Part shown: piece after piece, positions 1 to 9,685 of the stretch | Position numbering within the stretch: the stretch's first letter is position 1 | How the letters are laid out: each line of letters opens with the position of its first letter | Assembly (NCBI GenBank): GCA_049306095.1 | Contig: JBAQPU010000030.1 | Span: forward strand, 152,942 to 216,941 | DNA: 64,000 nt | DNA from: UBA2336 sp049306095 | GTDB lineage: Bacteria; Bacteroidota; Bacteroidia; Cytophagales; Cyclobacteriaceae | Direction: 5' to 3' | Program-made: the position numbers and the translations under genes | Notes under the pieces: generated by a model | Told to the model about the DNA's origin: nothing | Database searches by the model: none | What the model saw: only the letters and a program-made list of their open reading frames with translations

Positions 1-3000
1 ATGAGTGCATCGACAGAGGCTTAACATTCTCTGTTCCCTTGAAAGCAAAACTTCGCCTCACCTGTAACGATGAGGATAACGAAGATTTCGAAACCATCGA
101 ACAGGAAGTGTTCCTGGGTAACATTCCATACATGACCGAAAAAGGTTCGTTCGTAATCAACGGTGCTGAACGCGTTATCGTATCGCAGCTTCACCGTTCA
201 CCGGGTGTGTTTTTTGCGATGAGCAAGCACACCAATGGAACGAAACTTTACTCTGCGCGTATTATCCCGTTCAAAGGATCGTGGATTGAATTCGCCACCG
301 ATGTGAACAGCGTGATGTACGCTTACATCGACCGTAAGAAGAAATTCCCTGTAACCACGTTGCTTCGCGCCATTGGTTATGGTACAGATAAAGATATCCT
401 TGACCTCTTCGGACTTTCTGAAGAAGTGGAGGCTAACAAAAATACGTTGAAGAAAGTGGTGGGCCGCAAGCTTGCTGCGCGTGTACTCCGCACCTGGACA
501 GAAGACTTTGTGGATGAAGATACCGGTGAAGTGGTATCCATCGATCGTAACGAGGTTCTGTTGGAGCGTGATCATTTGATCTCTGCTGAAGATGCGGATA
601 CCATTCTTGAATCTGGTGTTAAGTCAATCATTCTTCACCGCGAAGATGTGAACGTGGCTGACTACCTGATCATCTTCAACACACTTGCAAAAGATAATTC
701 AAACTCAGAAAAAGAAGCGGTTGAGCAGATCTACCGCCAGCTGAGAAATACAGAGGCTCCTGACGAACAAACCGCGCGCGATGTTATCCAGAGCTTGTTC
801 TTCAGCGAAAAGCGTTATGACTTAGGGGAAGTTGGTCGTTACAGAATCAACAAGAAATTAGGTCTTGACCTAAGCTTCGATCACCGCGTATTAACGAAAG
901 ATGATATCATCTTAATTGTGAAATATTTGATCGGTTTGATCAACTCAAAAGCGTTGATCGATGATATCGATCACCTTTCGAACAGGCGCGTACGTACCGT
1001 TGGCGAACAATTGTACTCACAATTTGGTGTTGGTCTTGCCCGTATGGCGCGTACCATCAAAGAAAGAATGAACGTTCGCGATAACGAAGACTTCAAGCCG
1101 GTTGATCTGATCAACGCGCGTACGTTGTCTTCTGTGATCAACTCGTTCTTCGGTACCAACCAGCTTTCTCAGTTCATGGATCAAACCAATCCATTAGCCG
1201 AGATCACACACAAAAGAAGAATGTCGGCACTCGGGCCAGGCGGTCTCTCCAGAGAGCGCGCAGGCTTTGAGGTTCGTGACGTTCACTATACGCACTACGG
1301 TCGTCTTTGTACGATCGAAACTCCGGAAGGTCCGAACATCGGTTTGATTTCGTCTCTCTGCGTTCACGCCAAGGTTAACAAGATGGGCTTTATCGAAACA
1401 CCTTACCGCAAGGTTGAAAATGGAAAAGTGAAAACAAAAGATCTTATTTTCCTGACGGCCGAAGAAGAAGATACACACAACATCGCGCAGGCGAATGTGA
1501 AGTTGAAGCCAAACGGTGAGTTCATTGAAGAAAAGGTGAAAGCTCGTTTCGAAGGTGACTTCCCTGTGGTAGAGCCTAAAGATTTGAAATACATGGACGT
1601 TGCCCCGAACCAGATTGTTTCGGTAGCCGCTTCTATGATTCCTTTCTTAGAGCATGATGATGCGAACCGTGCATTGATGGGTTCAAACATGCAGCGCCAG
1701 GCGGTGCCATTGGTGCGTCCGGAAGCTCCGATTGTTGGAACTGGTCTTGAAGGCCGTGTGGCGCTTGACTCACGTGCGTTGATGGTGGCTGAAGGTCCCG
1801 GAGTTGTTGACTTTGTTGATGCTAAGAAGATCACCATTAAGTACGATACCAACGAAGAGCAAAAGCTTGTTGCGTTTGATAATGAGTACAAGTCCTATAG
1901 CCTGATTAAATTCAGAAGGACGAACCAGGACACCTGTATTAACCATACTCCGCTTGTTCGTAAAGGCGATCGCGTTGTAAAAGGTCAGCCACTGGTGGAA
2001 GGTTACGCAACCAACAACGGTGAGCTTGCTCTTGGAAGAAACTTGTTAGTGGCATACATGCCATGGCAAGGTTACAACTTCGAAGATGCGATTGTAATTT
2101 CTGAGAAAGTTGTTCGTGATGATGTGTACACTTCTATTCACGTGGAAGAGTTCGAGCTTGAAGTTCGTGATACCAAACGTGGTGAAGAAGAATTGACTTC
2201 TGAAATCCCGAATGTTAGCGAAGAAGCTGTTAAACACCTGGATGAAAACGGTATCATCCGCGTTGGAGCTGAAGTAAAAGAAGGTGATATCCTGATTGGA
2301 AAAATCACTCCGAAAGGAGAAACCGATCCTACTCCGGAAGAAAAACTTCTGCGGGCAATCTTTGGTGACAAGGCAGGTGATGTGAAAGATGCTTCCATGA
2401 AGGCACCTCCGTCATTAAAAGGTGTTGTTATTGATACCAAACTTTTCTCAAGACCAAAGCGCGACAAAGATGTTCGCTCGAAGTCAAAGAAGGAGCTGGA
2501 TGCCCTGAAAAACAAGTACAGTAAGCAATTGAACGATTTGCGTTCAGAGATCATCAAAAAGCTTTCTGCTATCCTAAATGGCAAAACCAGCAATGGCGTA
2601 AAACATAAATTTGGTGATGAATTAATCAGCAAAGGGGTGAAGTTCTCAGCAAAAGTGATTGAGAACAACTTGTTCCCTGATAAGAACATCTATCGCGATG
2701 AAAGTAACTACAGTGTTCCTGAAGAAGTGAACCTGATCTCTGACATTAGTCTGGAGAATTGGGCGAATGATGATCATACCAATGATTTGATTGCAAAAAC
2801 CGTGAAGAATTACCTGGTGAAACGTAACACGTATGCCGGTGAATTCAAGCGTGAGCGATTTACATTAGAGGTTGGTGACGAGTTGCCAACCGGTATCGTT
2901 CAACTGGCTAAAGTTTATGTGGCGAAGAAGCGTAAACTGAAAGTTGGTGATAAGATGGCGGGACGTCACGGTAACAAAGGTGTTGTGGCACGTATTGTTC

Positions 3001-3620
3001 GTGAAGAGGATATGCCATTCCTGGAGGATGGAACACCGGTTGATATTTGTTTGAACCCATTGGGTGTACCTTCTCGTATGAACCTGGGCCAGTTGTATGA
3101 AGCAGTGTTGGCTTGGGCTGGTCTTAAACTTGGCCGCAAGTATGCCACGCCAATTTTTGACGGTGCCTCTATTGATCAGGTGCAAAATGAATTGAAAGAA
3201 GCGGGCTTACCGGATTTTGGAAGATCCTACCTGTTTGATGGATTGACAGGCCAGAAATTTGACCAACCGGTAACAGTAGGTGTTGCCTATATGTTGAAAC
3301 TGGGTCACTTGGTTGATGATAAAATGCACGCACGTTCTATCGGGCCGTACTCCCTTATCACGCAGCAACCTCTTGGAGGTAAAGCACAATTTGGTGGCCA
3401 GCGTTTTGGAGAGATGGAGGTTTGGGCGATTGAGGCATTTGGTGCATCTCACATTCTACAGGAGATTCTGACAATCAAATCGGATGATGTAGTGGGTCGT
3501 GCGAAGGCATACGAGTCAATCGTGAAGGGCGAGAATATGAGGAAGCCGAATATTCCTGAGTCGTTCAACGTACTCGTACATGAACTCAGAGGCCTGGCAC
3601 TTGAGATCACCATGGATTGA
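1..3620 (+). CDS. rpoB: RNA polymerase subunit beta (5' end missing)
   Basis: Beta subunit of the DNA-dependent RNA polymerase, which builds the catalytic core together with the beta' subunit encoded next. The frame is open from base 3 (ECIDRGLTFSVPLKAKLRL), so the gene starts before the window; by comparison with E. coli RpoB roughly 85-95 residues are missing, and an internal TTG at 39 is not the true start. Visible landmarks are the FVINGAERVIVSQLHRSPG segment, the rifampicin region (SQFMDQTNPLAEITHKRRMSALGPGG), the NLLVAYMPWQGYNFEDAI segment and the C-terminal GGQRFGEMEVWAIEAFGA block. The rifampicin cluster looks wild type. A 103-base spacer with a hairpin separates it from rpoC. Confidence 0.98.
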   Translation, partial: ECIDRGLTFSVPLKAKLRLTCNDEDNEDFETIEQEVFLGNIPYMTEKGSFVINGAERVIVSQLHRSPGVFFAMSKHTNGTKLYSARIIPFKGSWIEFATDVNSVMYAYIDRKKKFPVTTLLRAIGYGTDKDILDLFGLSEEVEANKNTLKKVVGRKLAARVLRTWTEDFVDEDTGEVVSIDRNEVLLERDHLISAEDADTILESGVKSIILHREDVNVADYLIIFNTLAKDNSNSEKEAVEQIYRQLRNTEAPDEQTARDVIQSLFFSEKRYDLGEVGRYRINKKLGLDLSFDHRVLTKDDIILIVKYLIGLINSKALIDDIDHLSNRRVRTVGEQLYSQFGVGLARMARTIKERMNVRDNEDFKPVDLINARTLSSVINSFFGTNQLSQFMDQTNPLAEITHKRRMSALGPGGLSRERAGFEVRDVHYTHYGRLCTIETPEGPNIGLISSLCVHAKVNKMGFIETPYRKVENGKVKTKDLIFLTAEEEDTHNIAQANVKLKPNGEFIEEKVKARFEGDFPVVEPKDLKYMDVAPNQIVSVAASMIPFLEHDDANRALMGSNMQRQAVPLVRPEAPIVGTGLEGRVALDSRALMVAEGPGVVDFVDAKKITIKYDTNEEQKLVAFDNEYKSYSLIKFRRTNQDTCINHTPLVRKGDRVVKGQPLVEGYATNNGELALGRNLLVAYMPWQGYNFEDAIVISEKVVRDDVYTSIHVEEFELEVRDTKRGEEELTSEIPNVSEEAVKHLDENGIIRVGAEVKEGDILIGKITPKGETDPTPEEKLLRAIFGDKAGDVKDASMKAPPSLKGVVIDTKLFSRPKRDKDVRSKSKKELDALKNKYSKQLNDLRSEIIKKLSAILNGKTSNGVKHKFGDELISKGVKFSAKVIENNLFPDKNIYRDESNYSVPEEVNLISDISLENWANDDHTNDLIAKTVKNYLVKRNTYAGEFKRERFTLEVGDELPTGIVQLAKVYVAKKRKLKVGDKMAGRHGNKGVVARIVREEDMPFLEDGTPVDICLNPLGVPSRMNLGQLYEAVLAWAGLKLGRKYATPIFDGASIDQVQNELKEAGLPDFGRSYLFDGLTGQKFDQPVTVGVAYMLKLGHLVDDKMHARSIGPYSLITQQPLGGKAQFGGQRFGEMEVWAIEAFGASHILQEILTIKSDDVVGRAKAYESIVKGENMRKPNIPESFNVLVHELRGLALEITMD

Positions 3621-3629
3621 TTTGTGATT

Positions 3630-3676
3630 TAAGAATTTAGATTTTTGAATGAGTAAATCTTAAATCTAAATTCTTA
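3630..3676. repeat. Inverted repeat in the rpoB-rpoC spacer
   Basis: Perfect 15-bp arms, TAAGAATTTAGATTT at 3630-3644 and its complement at 3662-3676, enclose a 17-base loop. It starts 10 bases after the rpoB stop and ends 47 bases before rpoC. There is no U tract, so an RNA hairpin that adjusts rpoC relative to rpoB, or a dispersed AT-rich repeat, is more likely than a terminator. Function is inferred only. Confidence 0.7.
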
Positions 3677-3723
3677 GTTCTAAAATATACTTGAATAGAA
3701 TTTTAAACCTGAAAACTTAAAAT

Positions 3724-6700
3724 ATGTCTTTCAGAAAAAATAAAAAGATTAACAGCGATTTCTCTAAAATCACCATCAGCCTGGCTTCTCCGGAGTCTAT
3801 CCTGGAAAGTTCTCATGGTGAAGTAACACAGCCTGAGACAATCAACTACAGAACCTACAAGCCTGAAATGGGCGGGTTGTTCTGCGAGCGAATTTTCGGT
3901 CCGGTAAAGGATTGGGAATGTCATTGCGGTAAATACAAGAGAATCCGTTACAAAGGAATTATTTGCGACCGTTGCGGGGTAGAAGTTACGGAGAAGAAGG
4001 TAAGACGCGAGCGCATGGGTCACATTGAGTTGGTGGTTCCGGTTGCCCACATCTGGTATTTCCGTTCGTTACCAAATAAAATCGGTTACCTGTTAGGGCT
4101 TCCAACCAAGAAGCTTGATCAGATTATTTACTACGAACGGTTTGTTGTCATTCAGCCTGGAGTGAAGGAAGAAGATGGCGTGAATAGAATGGACTTCCTT
4201 ACAGAAGAGGAGTATCTGGACATCGTTGATAAACTTCCGCGCGAGAATCAGTTGTTGGATGATAATGACCCGAAAAAATTCATCGCGAAGATGGGTGCCG
4301 ATGCGTTGGAGATGTTATTGTCTCGCCTTGCATTGGATCAATTATCCTATGACTTACGTCACCAGGCCGCAACCGATACTTCACAACAGCGTAAGGCCGA
4401 GGCGTTGAAGCGTTTGAAGGTAGTGGAGGCTTTCCGCGATGCCAATACACGTGTTGAGAACAAGCCCGAGTGGATGGTGATTAAGATGGTACCGGTGATT
4501 CCTCCGGAATTACGCCCGCTTGTGCCGTTGGATGGAGGTCGTTTTGCAACATCAGATTTGAATGACCTTTACAGACGTGTTATTATCCGTAACAACCGTC
4601 TGAAGCGTTTGATCGATATCAAAGCTCCTGAAGTAATTCTCCGTAACGAGAAGCGTATGCTTCAGGAAGCGGTTGACTCCTTGTTCGACAACTCACGTAA
4701 AGTGAATGCTGTTCGTTCCGATGGTAACCGTGCGTTGAAATCATTGAGTGACATGCTGAAAGGTAAGCAGGGACGTTTCCGTCAAAACTTGCTTGGTAAG
4801 CGTGTTGATTACTCAGGTCGTTCAGTAATTGTCGTTGGACCTGAGTTGAAACTTCACGAGTGCGGTCTGCCAAAAGATATGGCGGCTGAATTATTCAAGC
4901 CGTTTATTATCCGCAAGCTGATTGAAAGAGGTATTGTGAAGACGGTGAAGTCAGCGAAGAAAATCGTTGACCGCAAGGATCCGGTGATCTGGGATATTCT
5001 GGAAAACGTATTGAAAGGACACCCCGTTTTGTTGAACCGGGCTCCAACGCTTCACAGATTAGGTATCCAGGCTTTCCAACCGAAGTTGATCGAAGGAAAA
5101 GCTATTCAACTTCACCCGCTCGTATGTACAGCGTTTAACGCTGACTTTGACGGTGACCAAATGGCTGTTCACGTGCCGCTTGGCCAGGAAGCAATTCTGG
5201 AGGCCTCTATGTTAATGCTTTCATCGCATAATATTTTGAACCCCGCTAACGGTGCCCCGGTAACGGTACCTTCACAAGACATGGTTCTTGGGTTGTATTA
5301 CTTAACAAAAGGAAGAAAGAATACGCCTGAAGAACCCATCGTTGGAGAGGGCCGCAAGTTCTACTCAACAGAAGAAGTGGTTATCGCGCACAATGAAGGT
5401 AGGCTTTCTAAGCACGCCAATATTAAAGTTCGCGTACGGGCGAAGGATAAGAAGACAGGCGAATTGAAGTTCCAGTTAGTAGAAACAGTGGCAGGTCGCG
5501 TATTATTCAATCAATACGTTCCTGAAGAAACTGGTTTCGTAGATGAACTTCTCACGAAGAAAAAGCTTCAGACGATTATCGCTGATGTTTACAAAACAGC
5601 CGGTCCTTCAAAAGCCGCCAAGTTCCTGGATGATATTAAGGAATTAGGTTTCCAAATGGCATATCGTGGTGGTCTTTCTATGGGCTTGAACGATGTGAAA
5701 ATTCCTGCGGAAAAACAGAAATATGTAACCGAAGCTCAGAAAGAAGTTGATACCGTTTGGAACAACTACATGATGGGTCTTATCACGGATAACGAACGTT
5801 ACAATCAGGTGATCGATATTTGGACGCGTGCTAACACCATGCTGACCAACACCCTGATGCGTCAGTTGGAAGAAGACAGACAAGGATTTAACCCGATCTA
5901 CATGATGATGCACTCCGGTGCCCGTGGTTCACGTGAGCAGGTGCGTCAGTTGGGTGGTATGCGTGGTTTGATGGCGAAACCTCAGAAGAACCTTGCCGGT
6001 TCAGTAGGTTCCATTATCGAAAACCCGATTCTTTCAAACTTTAAAGAAGGATTGGATGTGTTAGAGTACTTTATCTCTACCCACGGGGCGCGTAAAGGAT
6101 TGGCCGATACAGCGTTGAAGACTGCCGATGCGGGTTACTTAACCCGTAGGTTAGTTGACGTTGCTCACGACCTGGTTATTACGGAGGAGGATTGCGGAAC
6201 ACTTCGTGGATTGAAAGTGACTGCACTGAAAGACAATGAAGATATTGTTGAGCCGCTTTCTGAAAGAATTCTGGGACGTGTAACAGTTCACAATATTTAT
6301 GATCCGTTAACAGAAGAGTTGATCTGTTCTGCTAATGAAGAGATTACTGATGAAGTAGCTAAACGCATTGAAGAAACTTCTATTGAGGAAGTTGAGATTC
6401 GCTCCATCCTGACCTGCGAATCAAAGGTGGGCGGTTGTGCAAAATGTTATGGCCGTAACCTGGCTACCGGTAAAATGGTGCAGGCTGGGGAGGCAGTTGG
6501 TGTGATTGCAGCCCAGTCAATTGGTGAACCGGGTACACAGCTTACACTCCGTACCTTCCACGTGGGTGGTACGGCATCTAACATTGCGGTAGATGCTAAT
6601 ATCAAGGCGAAATTCCCGGGTGTGGTTGAATTTGAAAGTATTCGTACCATCGAGACCACCGACAGAGAAGGAAATAAAGTGTCGGTAGTGATGGGGCGTA

Positions 6701-8037
6701 CCGGTGAAATCAGAATTTTAGATAAAGAAAAAGGACGCGTACTTATTTCAAATCACGTTCCTTACGGTGCGTACCTGAAAATTAAAGACGGCAAGAAAGT
6801 GGAGAAGGGTGAGGAGCTTTGCTTCTGGGATCCTTACAACGCTGTGATTCTTTCTGAATTTGATGGAGAGATCGGATACGAAGCTATCATCGAAGGTATC
6901 ACGTATAAGGAAGAGTCTGACGAGCAGACAGGTCACCGTGAAAAGGTGATTACTGAAACCCGTGATAAAACGAAGAACCCTGCCATTGTGGTGAAGGGTA
7001 AGACCGATACGAAATCTTACAACATTCCGGTAGGTGCTCACTTAGCGGTGGATGAAGGCGATAAGATCAAGGCAGGTCAGGTGTTGGTGAAAATTCCTCG
7101 TACCTATGGTAAGTCACGCGACATTACGGGTGGTCTTCCTCGTGTAACAGAATTGTTCGAGGCGCGTAACCCTTCCAATCCTGCGGTAGTGAGTGAGATT
7201 GATGGTGTGGTAACATATGGCGGCATCAAGCGTGGTAACCGTGAGATTTTCATCGAGTCACGGGATGGAGTTCAGAAGCGTTACTTGGTGCCGCTGTCGA
7301 AGCACATTCTTGTTCAGGATAATGACTTTGTGAAAGCCGGCCAGCCGTTATCGGATGGGTCAATTTCTCCTGGTGATATCCTGGCGATTAAAGGACCAAC
7401 CGCTGTGCAGGAATACCTGGTGAACGAAATTCAGGAAGTATACCGTTTACAGGGTGTGAAAATTAATGATAAGCACATCGAAGCGATTGTGAGCCAGATG
7501 ATGCAGAAAGTTGATATCATCGATCCGGGCGATACGACCTTCCTTCCTGGCGAGTATGTTGATAAACTTACTTTCCGTGAAGAGAACGACTTGATTCTTG
7601 ATAAGAAAGTAGTGGTGGAAGCCGGAGATTCTGAAAAGTTTAAGCCGGGTCAGATTATCACCGCTCGTGAATTGCGTGATGAAAACTCACAATTGCGCAG
7701 AAAAGATGCGAAGCTGGTTGAAGTTCGTGATGCACTGGCTGCGGTTTCAAGACCAACGCTTCAGGGTATTACCCAGGCTTCTTTGAAAACAGAGAGCTGG
7801 TTGTCTGCAGCATCGTTCCAGGAAACAACGAAAGTGTTGAGTGAAGCTGCGATCCGCGGTAAGCGGGATCAGCTGATGGGTATGAAGGAAAACGTGATCG
7901 TGGGTCACTTGATTCCTGCCGGTACAGGTCAGCGTAGATTCAACGATTTGATTGTTACCCATAAAGATGAGTACGATGCATTTGTTGAGCGCTCTGAAGC
8001 AAAAGAGAAAGACAAGCAGAAGGAACTGCAAGACTAA
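3724..8037 (+). CDS. rpoC: RNA polymerase subunit beta'
   Basis: Largest subunit of RNA polymerase, 1437 residues, usual for Bacteroidota. The N-terminal zinc ribbon is present (CHCGKY from residue 66, then CDRCGVEV). The catalytic magnesium loop NADFDGDQMAVH begins near residue 472. A second zinc site (CESKVGGCAKCYG) lies near residue 898, followed by the AAQSIGEPGTQLTLRTFH block of the trigger-loop region. The ATG at 3724 is preceded by an AT-rich leader without a clear Shine-Dalgarno, which is normal in this phylum. Co-transcribed with rpoB; a strong hairpin follows 22 bases after the stop. Confidence 0.99.
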   Translation: MSFRKNKKINSDFSKITISLASPESILESSHGEVTQPETINYRTYKPEMGGLFCERIFGPVKDWECHCGKYKRIRYKGIICDRCGVEVTEKKVRRERMGHIELVVPVAHIWYFRSLPNKIGYLLGLPTKKLDQIIYYERFVVIQPGVKEEDGVNRMDFLTEEEYLDIVDKLPRENQLLDDNDPKKFIAKMGADALEMLLSRLALDQLSYDLRHQAATDTSQQRKAEALKRLKVVEAFRDANTRVENKPEWMVIKMVPVIPPELRPLVPLDGGRFATSDLNDLYRRVIIRNNRLKRLIDIKAPEVILRNEKRMLQEAVDSLFDNSRKVNAVRSDGNRALKSLSDMLKGKQGRFRQNLLGKRVDYSGRSVIVVGPELKLHECGLPKDMAAELFKPFIIRKLIERGIVKTVKSAKKIVDRKDPVIWDILENVLKGHPVLLNRAPTLHRLGIQAFQPKLIEGKAIQLHPLVCTAFNADFDGDQMAVHVPLGQEAILEASMLMLSSHNILNPANGAPVTVPSQDMVLGLYYLTKGRKNTPEEPIVGEGRKFYSTEEVVIAHNEGRLSKHANIKVRVRAKDKKTGELKFQLVETVAGRVLFNQYVPEETGFVDELLTKKKLQTIIADVYKTAGPSKAAKFLDDIKELGFQMAYRGGLSMGLNDVKIPAEKQKYVTEAQKEVDTVWNNYMMGLITDNERYNQVIDIWTRANTMLTNTLMRQLEEDRQGFNPIYMMMHSGARGSREQVRQLGGMRGLMAKPQKNLAGSVGSIIENPILSNFKEGLDVLEYFISTHGARKGLADTALKTADAGYLTRRLVDVAHDLVITEEDCGTLRGLKVTALKDNEDIVEPLSERILGRVTVHNIYDPLTEELICSANEEITDEVAKRIEETSIEEVEIRSILTCESKVGGCAKCYGRNLATGKMVQAGEAVGVIAAQSIGEPGTQLTLRTFHVGGTASNIAVDANIKAKFPGVVEFESIRTIETTDREGNKVSVVMGRTGEIRILDKEKGRVLISNHVPYGAYLKIKDGKKVEKGEELCFWDPYNAVILSEFDGEIGYEAIIEGITYKEESDEQTGHREKVITETRDKTKNPAIVVKGKTDTKSYNIPVGAHLAVDEGDKIKAGQVLVKIPRTYGKSRDITGGLPRVTELFEARNPSNPAVVSEIDGVVTYGGIKRGNREIFIESRDGVQKRYLVPLSKHILVQDNDFVKAGQPLSDGSISPGDILAIKGPTAVQEYLVNEIQEVYRLQGVKINDKHIEAIVSQMMQKVDIIDPGDTTFLPGEYVDKLTFREENDLILDKKVVVEAGDSEKFKPGQIITARELRDENSQLRRKDAKLVEVRDALAAVSRPTLQGITQASLKTESWLSAASFQETTKVLSEAAIRGKRDQLMGMKENVIVGHLIPAGTGQRRFNDLIVTHKDEYDAFVERSEAKEKDKQKELQD

Positions 8038-8059
8038 TTCGATAATTTGATAATTCGGT

Positions 8060-8095
8060 AATGTGCTGATGGGTAACTTCATCAGCACATTTTGT
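8060..8095 (+). terminator. Terminator-like hairpin after rpoC
   Basis: A perfect 12-bp stem (AATGTGCTGATG at 8060-8071, complement at 8080-8091) closes an 8-base loop and runs into TTTTGTTT. This fits an intrinsic terminator or attenuator between rpoC and the DUF3467 gene. The upstream bases contain AT-rich words (GATAATT twice), and related words recur up to the start of the next gene. Confidence 0.65.
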
Positions 8096-8126
8096 TTAAA
8101 CGAGGACAAAACCGCAATCATCATAT

Positions 8127-8153
8127 CAGCACATCATCAAATTAACAAATTGA
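8127..8153. repeat. AT-rich intergenic repeat word, copy 1
   Basis: The stretch just before the DUF3467 start codon (ATCAGCACATCATCAAATTA and following bases) repeats the ATCAGCACAT word of the preceding hairpin and matches, in reverse complement, the spacer upstream of the AlkA-like gene at 56861-56905 (about 15 of 19 bases in the best aligned part). It looks like a dispersed low-complexity repeat family; no function can be read from it. Confidence 0.4.
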
Positions 8154-8156
8154 CCC

Positions 8157-8483
8157 ATGGCAGACGACAAGAAAGACAACCTAAACCCAAACCAGATCAA
8201 CATCGAGTTATCGGAAGAGATTGCGGAAGGGATATACTCCAACCTGGCCATGATTGCCCACTCCAACAGTGAGTTTGTAATTGACTTTATCCGGTTGATG
8301 CCGGGCGTAACAAAAGCCAGGGTTAAGTCAAGAATTATTATTACGCCAGAACATGCGAAGCGCCTTTTAGGGGCCCTAAAAGATAACATAGATAAGTATG
8401 AGGCGATGTTTGGGCCAATCAAGCAAACCCATGACGCGCCCAAATTTCCCATGAATTTTGGGGGTACCGTTGGTGAGGCGTAG
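8157..8483 (+). CDS. DUF3467 family protein
   Basis: A 108-residue acidic, soluble protein without signal peptide or membrane segment, recognised as the DUF3467 family by NPNQINIELSEEIAEGIYSN at the N-terminus and ARVKSRIIITPEHAKRLLGAL in the middle. The family has no established function. From general knowledge it commonly follows rpoC in Bacteroidota, and it does so here 119 bases downstream, beyond a terminator-like hairpin. The position suggests a role linked to transcription or translation, but nothing in the sequence proves it. Confidence 0.9.
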   Translation: MADDKKDNLNPNQINIELSEEIAEGIYSNLAMIAHSNSEFVIDFIRLMPGVTKARVKSRIIITPEHAKRLLGALKDNIDKYEAMFGPIKQTHDAPKFPMNFGGTVGEA

Positions 8484-8598
8484 GCTCAAAAAGTTAGCCC
8501 CTCTTAAATCTGCTTTTTTATCAATTTTGATAGAAAAGAAGGGTTAATAGGCTAAAATCAGCCAATTTTTAAGGTTTTGCTTATAAGATTTAACGCAA

Positions 8599-8645
8599 AA
8601 ATCTGAAATCCTCAATTCGAAATCTGAAATCTTTTGATACCTTTG
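8599..8645 (+). promoter_or_regulatory. Spacer repeats and -7 element upstream of rpsL
   Basis: The 201-base gap between the DUF3467 gene and rpsL holds a direct repeat of AAATCTGAAATC (8599-8610 and 8620-8631), then TACCTTTG at 8638-8645, which fits the Bacteroidota -7 element TAnnTTTG. The expected -33 TTTG is not obvious. The element lies 39 bases before the rpsL start, so a promoter for the str cluster is likely here. I see no gene in the gap. Confidence 0.5.
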
Positions 8646-8684
8646 CAGTCCTAATTTTTGAAAGGTTACAAAAAGATATCATAA

Positions 8685-9092
8685 ATGCCTACCATTCAAC
8701 AACTTGTAAGAAAAGGGCGCAAGAAATTGGAGTTCAAATCGAAGTCTCCAGCGCTTGATTCATGCCCTCAGCGCAGAGGAGTATGTACGCGTGTATATAC
8801 CACTACGCCTAAGAAGCCTAATTCGGCTATGCGTAAAGTGGCTCGTGTACGCTTAACCAACCAAAAGGAAGTTAACGCATACATTCCAGGTGAAGGCCAC
8901 AATCTTCAGGAGCACTCAATCGTGCTTATCCGCGGAGGTCGTGTTAAGGACCTTCCCGGTGTTCGTTACCACATCGTTCGTGGCGCGTTGGATACTGCCG
9001 GTGTAAATGGCCGAAAGCAAAGCCGTTCTAAATATGGTGCAAAACGTCCTAAAGCAGGTGCAGCAGCTCCGGCAGCAAAGGGTAAAAAATAA
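8685..9092 (+). CDS. rpsL: 30S ribosomal protein S12
   Basis: Decoding-centre protein of the small subunit, 135 residues with a lysine/alanine-rich C-terminal tail (KRPKAGAAAPAAKGKK), slightly longer than the E. coli protein. The family core is intact: TIQQLVRKGR at the start, CPQRRGVCTRVYTTTPKKPNSA and HNLQEHSIVLIRGGRVKDLPGVRYH. The lysines where streptomycin-resistance changes usually occur (TPKKPNS and the GGRVKDLPG loop) are wild type. First gene of the str cluster; rpsG follows after 12 bases. Confidence 0.98.
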   Translation: MPTIQQLVRKGRKKLEFKSKSPALDSCPQRRGVCTRVYTTTPKKPNSAMRKVARVRLTNQKEVNAYIPGEGHNLQEHSIVLIRGGRVKDLPGVRYHIVRGALDTAGVNGRKQSRSKYGAKRPKAGAAAPAAKGKK

Positions 9093-9104
9093 TTTTCAGA
9101 AGCG

Positions 9105-9572
9105 ATGAGAAAGTCAAAACCTAAAAAGAGATACTTACTTCCTGATCCCAAATTTCAGGATACGCTTGTAACCAAGTTTGTAAACTACCTAATGGAGCAG
9201 GGTAAGAAAAGTACAGCTTATACCATTTTCTATGATGCCGTTGCGCAGGTGGAAAAGAAGACTAATGAAAGCGGTCTTGAAGTTTGGAAGCGTGCTATGA
9301 ACAACCTGATGCCTTCTGTTGAAGTAAAAAGCCGCAGGGTAGGGGGTGCTACATTCCAGGTTCCGGTTGAAATCCGCCCCGAGCGTAAAATCAACCTTTC
9401 TATTAAGTGGTTGATCGACTACTCAAGACTTCGTGGTGAAAAAACCATGATGGATAAATTGGCGAGCGAAATCATCGCTGCTTCAAAAGGTGAAGGCGCG
9501 GCTATCAAGAAGAAAGACGATACACACCGTATGGCTGAAGCCAACAAAGCTTTTTCTCATTTCAGATTTTAA
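9105..9572 (+). CDS. rpsG: 30S ribosomal protein S7
   Basis: Primary 16S rRNA-binding protein that nucleates assembly of the small-subunit head, 155 residues, normal for the family. Recognised by MRKSKPKKRYLLPDPKF, the VEVKSRRVGGATFQVPVEIRPER block and the C-terminal DDTHRMAEANKAFSHFRF. It starts 12 bases after rpsL and clearly shares its transcript. Confidence 0.98.
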   Translation: MRKSKPKKRYLLPDPKFQDTLVTKFVNYLMEQGKKSTAYTIFYDAVAQVEKKTNESGLEVWKRAMNNLMPSVEVKSRRVGGATFQVPVEIRPERKINLSIKWLIDYSRLRGEKTMMDKLASEIIAASKGEGAAIKKKDDTHRMAEANKAFSHFRF

Positions 9573-9594
9573 TTTGAACAAGTCCTTAGTCCTT

Positions 9595-9680
9595 AGTCTT
9601 TAGTATTTAGAGGTAAGGAGCGAGGGTGATAAAAATATAATTGAGCCAGTCTATGGACTAAAGACTCAATACTAAAGACT
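9595..9680. repeat. Inverted repeat in the rpsG-fusA spacer
   Basis: Perfect 13-bp arms, AGTCTTTAGTATT at 9595-9607 and its complement at 9668-9680, fill both ends of the 113-base spacer. Related words (AGTCCTTAGT at 9581, GGACTAAAGACT at 9655) add further partial pairing. Same style as the rpoB-rpoC inverted repeat but with different words. No terminator features. Confidence 0.6.
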
Positions 9681-9685
9681 AAAAA

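Noticed and set aside
1403..2689. Long minus-strand frames opposite rpoB (for example 162 and 183 residues)
   Set aside because: They are antisense shadows of a highly biased coding region; translations are Ser/Phe-rich and show no domain, signal or start context.
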